From contig BRXU01000014.1 of the NCBI GenBank assembly GCA_030267565.1, positions 1,710,001 to 1,774,000 on the forward strand: a stretch of 64,000 nucleotides of DNA. The letters run 5' to 3'. Made by a program: the position numbers and the translations under genes. Below, in pieces: positions 1 through 12,500 of this stretch. Below the pieces are notes generated by a model. It had not been told where the DNA came from. It worked only from the letters and a program-made list of their open reading frames with translations, and ran no database searches. Source of the DNA: Pleodorina starrii (taxonomy: Eukaryota > Chlorophyta > Chlorophyceae > Chlamydomonadales > Volvocaceae). The first letter of the stretch is position 1, and the number at the start of each line of letters is the position of its first letter.

Positions 1-585
1 TCCGGGTGCGGGTGCGGGCAGCGGCCATCCGGCGGTGTCGATGCTGTCGCCGTTACGACCCGCGGGTCAGGCGCCGTCCGGACCCACGCCGCCCAGCCAA
101 CGGGGCTTTCGCCGAAAGGCGGGTGGAAGGGCGGGTGGAAAGGTGGGTTGTGAAAAAAGAAGATTTACCGCAGCGAAGAGACGGAGACGGCGTTAGCGAA
201 CGGACACGTGGGTGGGTGGCGGCGTGTGTTGATCGTTAGGAGTGCGTACGATACTCACATGCCGTACACATCACATGCCGTACACATCACATGCCGTACA
301 GACGATGTTGTACATGCTGCTGTGCGATGCAACATGCAAGCCAGACGAACCCTCAGTCGTGACAAGGCCGCGCCAGCCCAGGGAGACGCGGGTGGGTGCA
401 AAGCTCTTGGTTTCTTTTTTCGGCTTTTGCTAAAGCTGCAGCCACAGCCACAGCCTTTCTCACACACACACATTGCTGCCTGGCTCCTGGTCTGCTACTG
501 CTACTGGCCGCATGGCTAGCTGGCTGGCTGGTTGCCTTCCAGTGAAACAAACCGACCCACCGACCCACCGACGGACCCCATACAG
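1..585. other. Upstream part of REV3, no exon resolved
   Basis: This stretch lies just 5' of the first REV3 exon I can place. It probably holds intron, and possibly earlier REV3 exons, because the protein normally has a long N-terminal region before the exonuclease domain. I could not assign an exon here by similarity. A short tandem repeat sits at 256-303. Confidence 0.4.
256..303. repeat. 16-bp tandem repeat, three copies
   Basis: The unit CACATGCCGTACACAT starts at 256, 272 and 288. The last copy differs at its end. Each copy carries the octamer TGCCGTAC, which recurs through the window. Confidence 0.85.
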
Positions 586-3500
586 AGCGGCGCCGCCGGC
601 GACCGCCGGGAGTGGGTGACGGTGGCGGCGGTTGAGGTGGCGGCATGCTGCCGGGGCGTGCTGCTGCCGGATCCCAAGCACGACGCCGTCAGGTGAGTAC
701 GGCAGTGTGTGCGTTGGGTACGGCGCCATAGCTTGTTGGGGCACCCCACGCTTTCTCCTCGCCCTCATCGCTTTTCCTCATTTCAACTCCTTGATCAAGG
801 CGCGATGCGAACACGCACGTTCCGAGGTATGGGACGCTCGGCCCAGAAATACATATTTGGTACATCTTTGATCCGCATCCCAAATGTTAGATCCGGAATC
901 GGGATCCGGATCCAGATCCTGCCGCTTTGATGGCCCCGCCTGACCGCCGCCGCCGCTCCCTCCCCCGGATGCCGTACAGCGCCATCTGCATAGCTGTCAT
1001 GGAGGTGGGTGTCAAGGCGCCCCCCTCCTGGACCTACCCCACGAGAATACTGCTGCTCGACCCGCAAGCGACCGCCGCGGCCGCCGCGACGGCGGCGGCG
1101 GCGGCGGCAGGAGCTGCTGCCCCGGCGGCGGCGGCCGACGCAGGAAATGCGGATGTACTGATGGACGTCACGGCCGCCGCCGCCGCCGCCGTTGATGGCG
1201 AGGCGCAGAACGGTGGCGGCGGAGGCGGCGACTGCAGCGGCAGTGGCGGCGGCGGCGGTGGCGGTCCGTTCCGTCCGGAGGGTGTAGAGCTGGGTCCCTT
1301 GAGGGGGGTGCGGGTGCGAGTGGACGGACTGGGAGGCGGAGGCGGAGGCGGCGGGGTGTCTGTGGAGGCCTTTCCGGTGGGTCGGGACGAGGGTGTGGGG
1401 AAGGGAAGGGGACGGGACCGATGAAGGACAGGAAAGAAGAAGCGCTGAGAAGAACCGCATTAGTCATCCAACACTGCACTTCGTGGAAAAGCGAGGATGG
1501 GTTCCGACGCATGAGGGCTTTGGGGGCGTGTGTTCCCGGCGGGGCCATCAACCCCATCCTGAGAGCTCTGTTGTAACAACCCAAAAGCAACCCAAACAAC
1601 CACCACCGATCCAGGCGGCTGATCCAGCCTCTCCCTTCCACCTCCCCCTCTCCCTTCCACCTCCCCCTCACCCGCCTCATCTCCCCACCGCCACCAACCC
1701 CCAACCCCCCACCCTCCTCCTCCTCCTCCTTGTCCAGGACGAGGCCTCGCTCCTCCGCGCCGCCGCCGCCTGTTTGTCCTCCCTGGACCCCGACATCCTG
1801 TTGGGCTGGGACGTGCAGCGCCACTCCCTGGGATACCTGGCGGAGAGGGGTGCGGCACTGGGGCTGGCGCCGCCGCTGCTGAGGGCGGCGGGCAGGACAC
1901 CCGCGGCGGCGTCCATCAAGGAACGACAGGTGAGAGGGGGTTAGGGCGGGGGTAGGCACCTGAGAGGGTGCAGGCACCTGAGACCTGACCTGTCCTGGCC
2001 ATGTGAAGGAGGTGACGTCTTGACGTGCTCGCGGGAGGGGGGACGGAGGTGCCGTGTGCGAAGGATGGCTGGGGACCCGGGGCACGAACGCCAACCGGAA
2101 GGTACGGTAACCGGAAGGTAACCGGAACGAAGGGCGGGAGGCAAACAAGCGTGAACGTCCGGTAACGCTTACCGGAACGTAACCGGAACGTAGGGAGGGG
2201 GGCGGGCGGCAAACCAACCCTCGAACCAACCAACCAACCCACTCACCCCGCAGAACGACGAGTGGGGCGCCCTCCACGCCAGCGGCCTCCACGTGACCGG
2301 GCGGGTGCTGCTCAACCTGTGGCGGGTGCTGCGGGGGGAGCTCAAGTTGGGGTCGTACAGCTTCGAGAGCTGCGCGGCGGCGGTGCTGGGGCTGCGGGTG
2401 CCGCGGGTGCGGGAGCAGCAGCTGGCGCTGTGGTTCGGAGCGGGTGGGTGGCCGGGCTGGGTGGGGGAACGGGGAAGGCAGGCAGGGGAGGGAGGGGAGG
2501 GAGGGAGGACGTCGGTCGAAACGGGGGAGGTGGAGGTGGGGGTTCCCGCCATCTGCACGTCCTGATGAGATGTGTAATTGTGTATGCGCTTTCCGTGGCT
2601 AGTTGAATGTCGCACACGTCCTGCCTGTGCCCTTCCCCGGTTTTGGTGCCGGCACCGGTCCCGTCCCGTCCCTGGCCATCCGGACAAATTCCCACCCCAC
2701 CCCCATGGGGGCCCCCCGCACACACCCCCGCGTGCAGGTCCCTCCGCTGGTCGCTGGCGCTGCCTGTCCTGGCTGGCTCGCCGCTGCCGCCTCGATCTGG
2801 CCATGTGCGAGCAGCTGGATCTCATCGGACGTACGGCGGAGCTTGCACGGTACGACGCAGTACGGCACCTACCTACCTACCTGCCCTCCGCGCTGCACCT
2901 CGCTCGGCGCCTAGTGCCGGCGGCCGGCATGGCGCGGGCGGCACGCGGCTTTGGCGTTGACCGACCTCCAAAACTGCTGTGCCTTGACGATACGACACAC
3001 GCTCAGTCCCTAACCCCATTCCCACTTATCCACCCACCCACCCACCCACCTCAACCGCCCCTGCCACCCCGGGCGCAGCACCTTCGGCATCGACTTCTTC
3101 TCGGTTCTCTCCCGCGGCAGTCAGTACCGGGTGGAGAGTCTGCTGGTGAGGCTGGCGCACACCAACAACTTCATCATGCCCTCGCCCAACAGGGAGCAGG
3201 TGTGCTCACCCTCATACTGTCATACACCCTCCTCCCTATATTTATGTACCGTGAACCCAAATAAGCAAGGCAAGTCAGCAAGTAGGCAAGTAGCCAAGTC
3301 AGCAAGGAGGCAAGTCGGCAAGTAGATAAGCACGCAAGGATGTCAGCCCCCTCCACCCCGGCGGCGACGCGGTCGCAGCGTCTTTTCAGCTCGGTAAGGT
3401 TACAGGTATGTTCGGTAAGTATTACTGGGTTCGGGGTCCGTTCGCTAACGCCGTCTTCGTCTCCGCTGCGGTATCATTTTTTACTCCACCCCTCCCAACC

Positions 3501-6500
3501 GCCTCCTCCTCCCCGCCTGCAGGTGGGTGGCCAGCCCGCTATGGAAGCCCTGCCTCTGGTGATGGAGCCCGAGAGCCGCCTCTACTCCTCCCCCGTGGTG
3601 GTGCTGGACTTCCAGTCGCTGTACCCCTCCCAGGTCATCGCCTACAACCTCTGCTACTCCACCTGTGTCGGGAGGCCGCAGCACGCGAGAGCAGGTGAGG
3701 AGCCGCAGCGCCGAGTGGCGCGGACTGAGGCCTGGAGCTTGGGGCCGGAAGTGGAGTGCGCGGCTGTGGGGCCGCACTCCGTCACTGGGAGCACCCCGTC
3801 CATTCTACGACCGTACTTCTCGTAGTGCCGTACTGCTGCCACCAATGTTGCTGCTGTACTTGGCCTCGCTTTAGGTGCCAGTATAGGCCGCACTAGCAAC
3901 AATGCCTGGTACTTGCCTGTTTAGGCAACACTATTGGCGTTCGTTGTGTCCTTGTTCCGCTGGAGCTGGCCTTCGCCCATCCGCGGCTCCTGGTTGGTTG
4001 ATTGTTAGTTGGTTATTTAGATAGTTGGTTGGTCGGTTGGTACCTTTTCTCACGCTTCGGATGTTGCCTCCCCCGCCGCTGCTCCTGCCGCCGGGGACGG
4101 CCACGTCTCCGGGTCCCGACCGTGCATGTGTATACGGTACGGCACAGCGGGCCAACCGGTACGGCTAGGTGTGACGCAGTACAGCTATCCCGTGGGTGCC
4201 GTACTCCCGTCCGCCGGCGCCGCCGCCGCGGTGGAGTCCGACCGTAGCGGTGGAAGTGGTGACGGCGGCGGCGCCGCCACCGACAGCGCCGCCGCCGCCA
4301 CGCCGGATAGTATCATCATCAGCCCCAACGGCATCGCCTACGTCCCTCCTGAGGTACGACAGCGACCCGCAACCCACGTCGCCAGTGAAATACGACAACT
4401 TATACCCGTACCGATGTACGACAGCGCAGATGCCGTACCGGTCGGCGCCCCACATGATGTGCACGGACAGACCCCCTGCACTCCCTGCCGCCCTCAGTAC
4501 CGCACCGCATTCGAAAAACCCTTACAACGCCAGACCTCACGAAAATCATGCCTGCGAAGCCTCACCGGCTCACCTGTTGAGGACCTGTCGAGAACCCACA
4601 CCCCTATTCCCCCCTCTCCTCCCCTCTTCTGCCCTCCTCCCTCCGGCCCCACCCAGGTCCGGCCGGGTGTGCTGCCCCGCATGCTGTCAGAGATCCTCAA
4701 CACGAGGGTGATGATCAAGGGGGCCATGAAGAAGGTGCCGCCGGGGGACAAGGTGAGCGGCGGGCAGGGGCCCCAAACACAACAACCGCCAACCCCCGCA
4801 CCCGCACCCGCATCCGAACCCGCATCCGAACCCGCTTCCCTTATCCCCGCACGCGCCCACCCACGCACACGCACACGGTTTATACACCATTTCCTTACCC
4901 CTTCCCCTCCCTCTACCCACACCCATACACCCAAACACCCACACACACACCCATACACACCCCTACCCCCACCCTATCCCACACACACGCAGGTTCTGCT
5001 GCGCATCCTCAACGCCCGCCAGTTCGGTCTCAAGATGATTGCAAACGTGTCGTACGGCTACACCGCCGCCGGCTTCAGCGGCCGCCTGCCATTCGCGGAG
5101 CTAGCGGACTCAATCGTGCAGTCGGGCCGGCAGACGCTGGAGAACGCGATTGCGATGGTGCGCGAGCGCAAGTTATTGCTGACCCATGGGCCGGTTGGGT
5201 CGAGTAACCCATGGGTCCGTCTGTGACCCGTGAGTCCGGTTGTGACCCATAGGCCGACCCCTAGGCCGACCCATAGGCCGACCCTTAGGCCCACCCATAG
5301 GCCGACCCTTAGGCCCACCCATAGTCCGACCCCTAGGCCCACCCATAGGTCGACCCATAGGCCGACCCATAGGCCGACCCTTAGGCCCACCCATAGGCCG
5401 ACCCCTAGGCCGACCCATAGGCCGACCCATAGGCCCACCCATAGGCCAACCCATAGGCCGAACCATAGGCCGAATCATAGGCCGACCCCTAGGCCGACCC
5501 ATAGGCCGAACCATAGGCCCACCCATAGGCCGACCCATAGGCCGACCCATAGGCCGACCCATAGACCGACCCATAGGCCGACCCATAGGCCGACCCATAG
5601 GCCGACCCATAGGCCCACCCATAGGCCATCCCATAGGCCCACCCATAGGCCAACCCATAGGCCGACCCATAGGCCAACCCATAGACCGACCCATAAGCCG
5701 ACCATAGACAGACCCATTAGCCGACCCATAGACCCACCCGTAGGCCGGCCCCTAGGCCCACCCATAGGCCGACCCCTAGGCCGACCCATAGGCCGACCCA
5801 AAGGCCCACCCAAAGGCCGACCCATAGGCCAACCCATAGGCCTACCCCTAGGCCGACCCATAGACAGACCCATTAGCCGACCCATAGACCCACCCGTAGG
5901 CCGACCCCTCGGCCGACCCATAGGCCCACCCCTCGGCCGACCCATATGCCCACCCCTCGGCCGACCCATAGGCCGACCCATAGGCCCACCCATAGGCCGA
6001 CCCCTAGGCCGACCCACAGACCTACCCACAGACCGACCCATAGGCCGACCCCTAGGCCGACCCATAGGCCGACCCTTAGGCCCACCCATAGGCCGACCCT
6101 TAGGCCCACCCATAGTCCGACCCCTAGGCCCACCCATAGGTCGACCCATAGGCCGACCCATAGGCCGACCCTTAGGCCCACCCATAGGCCGACCCATAGG
6201 CCGACCCATAGGCCGACCCATAGGCCCACCCATAGGCCAACCCATAGGCCGAACCATAGGCCGAATCATAGGCCGACCCCTAGGCCGACCCATAGGCCGA
6301 ACCATAGGCCCACCCATAGGCCGACCCATAGGCCGACCCATAGGCCCACCGTTAGGCCGACCCATAGGCCGACCCATAGGCCCACCCATAGGCCGACCCA
6401 TAGGCCGACCCATAGGCCGACCCATAGGCCGACCCATAGGCGCACCCATAGGCCCACCCATAGGCCGACCCAAAGGCCGACCCCTAGGCCGACCCACAGG

Positions 6501-9500
6501 CCCAGCCATAGGCCGACCCATACGCCGACCCATAGGCCGACCCATAGACAGACCCATTAGCCGACCCATAGACAAACCCATTAGCCGACCCCTAGGCCGA
6601 TCCATAGGCCGACTCATAGGCCGACCCAAAGGCCGACCCCTAGGCCCACCCATAGGCCAACGCATAGGCCGACCCCTAGGCCCAGCCATAAGCCGACCCA
6701 TACGCCGACCCAAAGGCCCACCCATAGGCCAACGCATAGGCCGACCCCTAGGCCCACCCATAGGCCGACCCATACGCCGACCCACAGGCCGACCCCTAGG
6801 CCGACCCATAGGCCGACCCATAGGCCGACCCATAGGCCGATCCATAAGCCGACCCATAGGCCGACCCATAGGCCGATCCATGGGCCGACTCATAGGCCGA
6901 CCCAAAGGCCGACCCCTAGGCCCACCCATAGGCCAACGCATAGGCCGACCCCTAGGCCCAGCCATAGGCCGACCCATACGCCGACCCAAAGGCCCACCCA
7001 TAGGCCCACCCATAGGCCGACCCATAGGCCCACCCATAGGCCCACCCATAGGCCGACCCATAGGCCAACCCATAGGCCAACCCATAGGCCGACCCATAGA
7101 CCGACCCATAGGCCGACCCATAGGCCGACCCATAGGCGCACCCATAGGCCCACCCATAGGCCGACCCAAAGGCCGACCCCTAGGCCGACCCATAGGCCCA
7201 CCCATAGGCCGACCCATACGCCGACCCATAGGCCGACCCATAGGCCGACCCATAGGCCCACCCATAGGCCCACCCATAGGGCAACCCATAGGCCGAACCA
7301 TAGGCCGAATCATAGGCCGACCCATAGGCCGACCCATAGGCCGACCCATAGGCCGACCCATAGGCCGACCCATAGGCCGACCCACAGACCGACCCATAGG
7401 CCGACCCCTAGGCCGACCCATAGGCCGACCCATACGCCGACCCATAGGCCGACCCCTAGGCCGACCCATAGGCCGACCCATAGGCCGACCCATAGGCCCA
7501 CCCATAGGCCGACCCCTAGGCCGACCCATAGGCCCACCCATAGGCCATCCCATAGGCCCACCCATAGGCCAACCCATAGGCCGAATCATAGGCCGACCCA
7601 TAGGCCGACCCATAGGCCGACCCATACGCCGACCCATAGGCCGACCCCTAGGCCGACCCATAGGCCCACCCATAGGCCGACCCATAGGCCGACCCATAGG
7701 CCGATCCATGGGCCGACTCATAGGCCGACCCAAAGGCCGACCCCTAGGCCCACCCATAGGCCAACGCATAGGCCCACCCATAGGCCGACCCATCGGCCCA
7801 CCCATAGGCCGACCCATACGCCGACCCATAGGCCGACCCCTAGGCCGACCCATAGGCCGACCCATAGGCCGACCCATAGGCCGACCCATAGGCCCACCCA
7901 TAGGCCGACCCCTAGGCCGACCCATACGCCGACCCATAGGCCGACCCATAGGCCGACCCATACGCCGACCCCTAGGCCGACCCCTAGGCCGACCCCTAGG
8001 CCGACCCCTAGGCCGACCCATAGGCCGACCCATAGGCCGACCCATAGGCCGACCCATAGGCCGACCCCTAGGCCGACCCATAGGCCCACCCATACGCCAT
8101 CCCATAGGCCCACCCATAGGCCAACCCATAGGCCGAATCATAGGCCGACCCATAGGCCGACCCATAGGCCGACCCATACGCCGACCCATAGGCCGACCCA
8201 TAGGCCGACCCATAGGCCGACCCATAGGCCGACCCATAGGCCGACCCATAGGCCGACCCATAGGCCCACCCATAGGCCGACCCCTAGGCCGACCCATAGG
8301 CCCACCCATAGGCCCATCCATAGGCCGACCCATAGGCCGACCCATAGGCCCACCGTTAGGCCGACCCATAGGCCGACCCATAGGCCCACCCATAGGCCGA
8401 CCCATAGGCCGACCCATAGGCCCACCCATAGGCCGACCCCTAGGCCGACCCATAGGCCGACCCATAGGCCCACCCATAGGCCAACCCATAGGCCAACCCA
8501 TAGGCCGAACCATAGGCCGAATCATAGGCCGACCCATACGCCGACCCATAGGCCGACCCATAGGCCCACCCATAGGCCATCCCATAGGCCCACCCATAGG
8601 CCAACCCATAGGCCGAATCATAGGCCGACCCATAGGCCGACCCATAGGCCGACCCATAGGCCGACCCATAGGCCGACCCATAGGCCAACCCATAGACCGA
8701 CCCATAGGCCGACCCCTAGGCCCACCCATAGGCCGACCCCTAGGCCCACCCATAGACCGACCCATAGGACGACCCATAGGCCGACACCGGCCGTGGGTCC
8801 GGTTGTGACCCTTTGGTTTCGTTGTGACCCGTGGGTCCGGCTGTGATCCGCGGGTCCGGCTGTGGCCCGTGGGTCCGGCTTTGACCCGTGGGTCCAGTTG
8901 TTACCCGAGGGTCCATTTGTGACCCGTGGGTACGTCTGTGACTGTGGGTTCATTTGTGTCCGGTCTCCTCGGAAGCGCAGTAAATGTGTGTATAAGAGAT
9001 AGAGAAAGGGTCTTCACTAAATAACACGTGCACGAGCGAAGCGCTCACGAGGATGCGCGGCCACGCTCACAGGCCCCTCAGCCAACCCCGGCTCGCCTTT
9101 TCCCTTTCTCCCGGGTCAGGTTGAGTCTAACCCCGAGTGGCGCGCACGGGTTGTGTACGGCGACACGGACTCGATGTTCGTACTGCTCCAGGGGCGCAGC
9201 CGCAAGGAGGCGTTTCGGATCGGCGGGGAGATTGCGGCGGCGGTGACGGCAGCCAACCCCAGCCCCGTCACGCTCAAAATGGAGAAGGCAAGCACACCGG
9301 GGGGCGAGGGGGGGGTGTGCGACTCAGTCCCAAACCCACGCAAACGACGGGGGGGCTGAGGGCGTGTGCCTCACCGCAACGCGGGGTGTGTGGCTGGTGG
9401 CGCGCCCCCTTGAAAAGACGGATGAACACCCGCCCGGCCGCATGCGCGCACCGGCGCACTGGCAGCCACCAGCCCCGCTCACCCGCACTCACGCACGCAC

Positions 9501-12500
9501 GCACGCACGCACGCAGGTGTACCACCCGTGCATTCTGCAGACGAAGAAGCGCTACGTGGGCTTCTCCTACGAGTCGCCCAACCAGGCGCAGCCTACCTTT
9601 GACGCCAAGGTGAGGTGAGGGTGGGTGTGGTGGAGGGCGCGGGTGGTGGCGCGGGTGGTGCCGGGCATGCACGCAAGCCTGCGCTGCAGCCCGGCCGCTC
9701 ACCCCACCGGATGCCGCCCACGCCTACCGCCTACTGCTTGCCGCCTACGCCTCCATCCTGCATCATCAGGGCATCGAGACCGTCCGCCGCGACAGCTGCC
9801 CCGCCGTGTCCAAGCTGCTTGAGCAGTCCATCCGCCTGCTGTTCACCTCCAAGGACCTCAGCGCAGTGAAGGCCTACCTGCGCCGCCAGTGGACCAAGAT
9901 ACTGGCCAACAGGGTGTCCGTGCAGGACTTCGTGTTCGCAAAGGAGGTCAGGTAAGCGCCGAGCCGGGCCGGGCCGATGGGTGCGGGTGTCGGAGTGTGG
10001 GTGTGGGTGTGGGTGTGAGCCCCCGTGCGGTGCGGTGTGGTTCGATGCGATGCCGCGGGCGGGCGGGGTGGGGGGGCTGGAAGGCGGGCAGACATGTGGG
10101 GGAAGAGCTGGGGCCGAGATGAGACAGACGCCCCCGCGGCAGCATGGGAGACGTATGCTCTCGCGGTCGTGTGCGGGTTTTGGACGGGCGGCCGGGCGGT
10201 CGGGCGGGTAAGGGAAGCCCCGTGGCCCGTTAGCCCCCCGTGCGATTACACCACCGCCACCACCGCCACCACCAGGAGCGCAGGAGTACTGTAACCCCTC
10301 CTCCATCTGCCGTATGGTTGCTTCTACACCAAGTTCGTATTCTTACAAACATCAGCACCAACACCAGCAAATGCCGCCTTCGGCATACTCGCTCTCTCCA
10401 CACATGACATGACAGCGCAACCTCCAACCTCCAACCACCAACCACCAACTCGCCACCAGCGCACCACACGTCAAGAAGGAGAAACGTCACGCCGAAACTG
10501 CGCTGTGCTGTGTCATGTGCTGTGCTGCGCATTCGTGCACCTACTTGCATTGCAAGGTTGGGCACCTACTCGGCCAACGCCGCCACGGTGCCTCCCGCTG
10601 CGGTGGTGGCCACAAAGGCGATGGCGGCAGACCCACGGGCCGAGCCGCGCTACGCCGAGCGCGTGCCGTACGTCGTCGTGTACGGCGAGCCAGGTGGGTT
10701 GACAGAGGCCAGGGCGGCGCAGCCGGGTGCACGAGCTGGCGACGAAGCCAGCTAGAGGATTGCCGGGCGGGAGACCGGCCCGGGGGGGCGCCTGGTGGGG
10801 TGAGGAGAACACCGTGTCCTACCGCTTTCTACACCCTTGCTCCCTCCCTCCCTCCCTCCCTCCCTCCCTCCCTCCCTCCCTCCCTCCCTCCCTCCCTCCC
10901 TCCCTCCCTCCCTCCCTCCCTCCCTCCCTCCCTCCCTCCCTCCCTCCCTCCCTCCCTCCCTCCCTCCCTCCCTCCCTCCCTCCCTCCCTCCCTCCCTCCC
11001 TCCCTCCCTCCCTCCCTCCCTCCCTCCCTCCCTCCCTCCCTCCCCCCCGCCATCAGGTGCCCGGCTGGTCGATCTGGTGGTCAGTCCGCACCAGCTTGTG
11101 GAGAGCGGCGGCTTGTTGCGCCTCAACGGCACCTACTACATCGTCAAACAGATCATACCCGCACTGGAGAGAGTGCTGAGCCTGGTGGGTGGGAGGGAGG
11201 GGCTGGGGGCTGGAGGGCTGGGGGGTGGGTGGCTGGGCGGGTATGGGTGGGTGGGTGGGTGGGTGGGTGGGTGGATCGTGGGTGGGTGGACGCGACCTGG
11301 TATCGGAGCGCTTGCCTGCGCCTTCCCCCCGAGGCCGCTCCCCCCGTTGTGCTGTCCTCGCTTTCAGTGAAGGTACGGCACATAGCCGTACGGTCAATGC
11401 CGTAATCTTGTTGCTATAAAAATGGCCGCAGGTGGGCGCCGACGTGCGCTCCTGGTTCGCGGACATGCCGCGGCCTCAGCGGATGCTGCCCCAGAAGCGA
11501 CCCGCGGCGGCGCTGCCGCTGGTGATGGGCCCGGCGGGCGGACGCGGGACAGGTGCGGCCACCGCCACCAACTGTGGCTGTGCGACCCTCTCCGCGCAGC
11601 ACCGCAGCGCCAGGGAGCCCCCCGGCCCCTCGAGTGCACTCCTCCCCGGCCTCAAACGCCCCAATGCTTTCCAGCTCCCTCACAAAAAACCCATCCACAC
11701 ACGACGCTGTGCGACATTTGATTGTCCTGGAGGCGGTTCCACTGCTGTACAGGACACCGCAGATGGCACACTCCAGTAGCAGTGAAGCCACGCGTTTCCC
11801 TCCACGACGTCTCGGACCCATAAGGTAATGACGGTGTGTGGTGGTGTGTTTGCGCATGTTCAGGCGCTGGCGGCTGGTTGTCGGGCGGCGGCGGCGGCGG
11901 AGGTGCCTTTGCCGGCGGCGGCACCATCGACCGCTTCTACCTCTCCCGCCACTGCGCCGTGTGCGACGAGCTGACGCGCGCCGCGCAGCCGCTGTGCGAC
12001 CAGTGCAGGTATGACAAACGTACGGCAATCGTACGACAGTCGTTTGGGCTTGGCGCTTGAGTGCTTGAGGAAGATATCAAATCGTGGTTGGAAACAGATC
12101 ATTCAGCCACGCACGAATATTTTTGGGCGGGTAAGGTGCTCCGGATTTTCGAGACTCTCGGATTTGACTACAGGCAACATGTACCCGTGGGTCTTAACAA
12201 TGAAGAGAAGGCAAAGGCGATCTTGGGCCTGGAGATCCCGTTTGACAATTTACTGGCCGAGTTCAGACGTCGCCTTTTGTTGGATTGGAGCTCGGGTAGC
12301 CTCGATAGGGACCCGCGGAATTTTCCAGAGTATGAGGAAGGGGGTGTGGGACGGGGAGCACCCGGGGTTACCGCGTGTCGGTACCTGAAATGGATGGGTG
12401 TGGCGTACTCGTACTCGGACCACAAGCGAACATTGGATCACTTGAGGGTGTGTATGCCGAGAAAGCACCACACGGCCCTGATGCGTTTTCGGCTGGGACG

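Noticed and set aside
5246..8790. CRISPR-like array
   Set aside because: Units are contiguous 12-mers without spacers, in a eukaryotic intron.
5230..8808. Open frames of 1192 and 1100 codons on both strands (IGRP, PTHR, PMGR repeats)
   Set aside because: They are forced by the stop-free 12-bp unit in five of six frames and lie inside a REV3 intron with in-phase exons on both sides.
10752..11179. Similar Pro/Ser and Gly/Arg/Glu frames at the first CCCT array
   Set aside because: Same cause; the REV3 exons at 10693 and 11057 join in phase.
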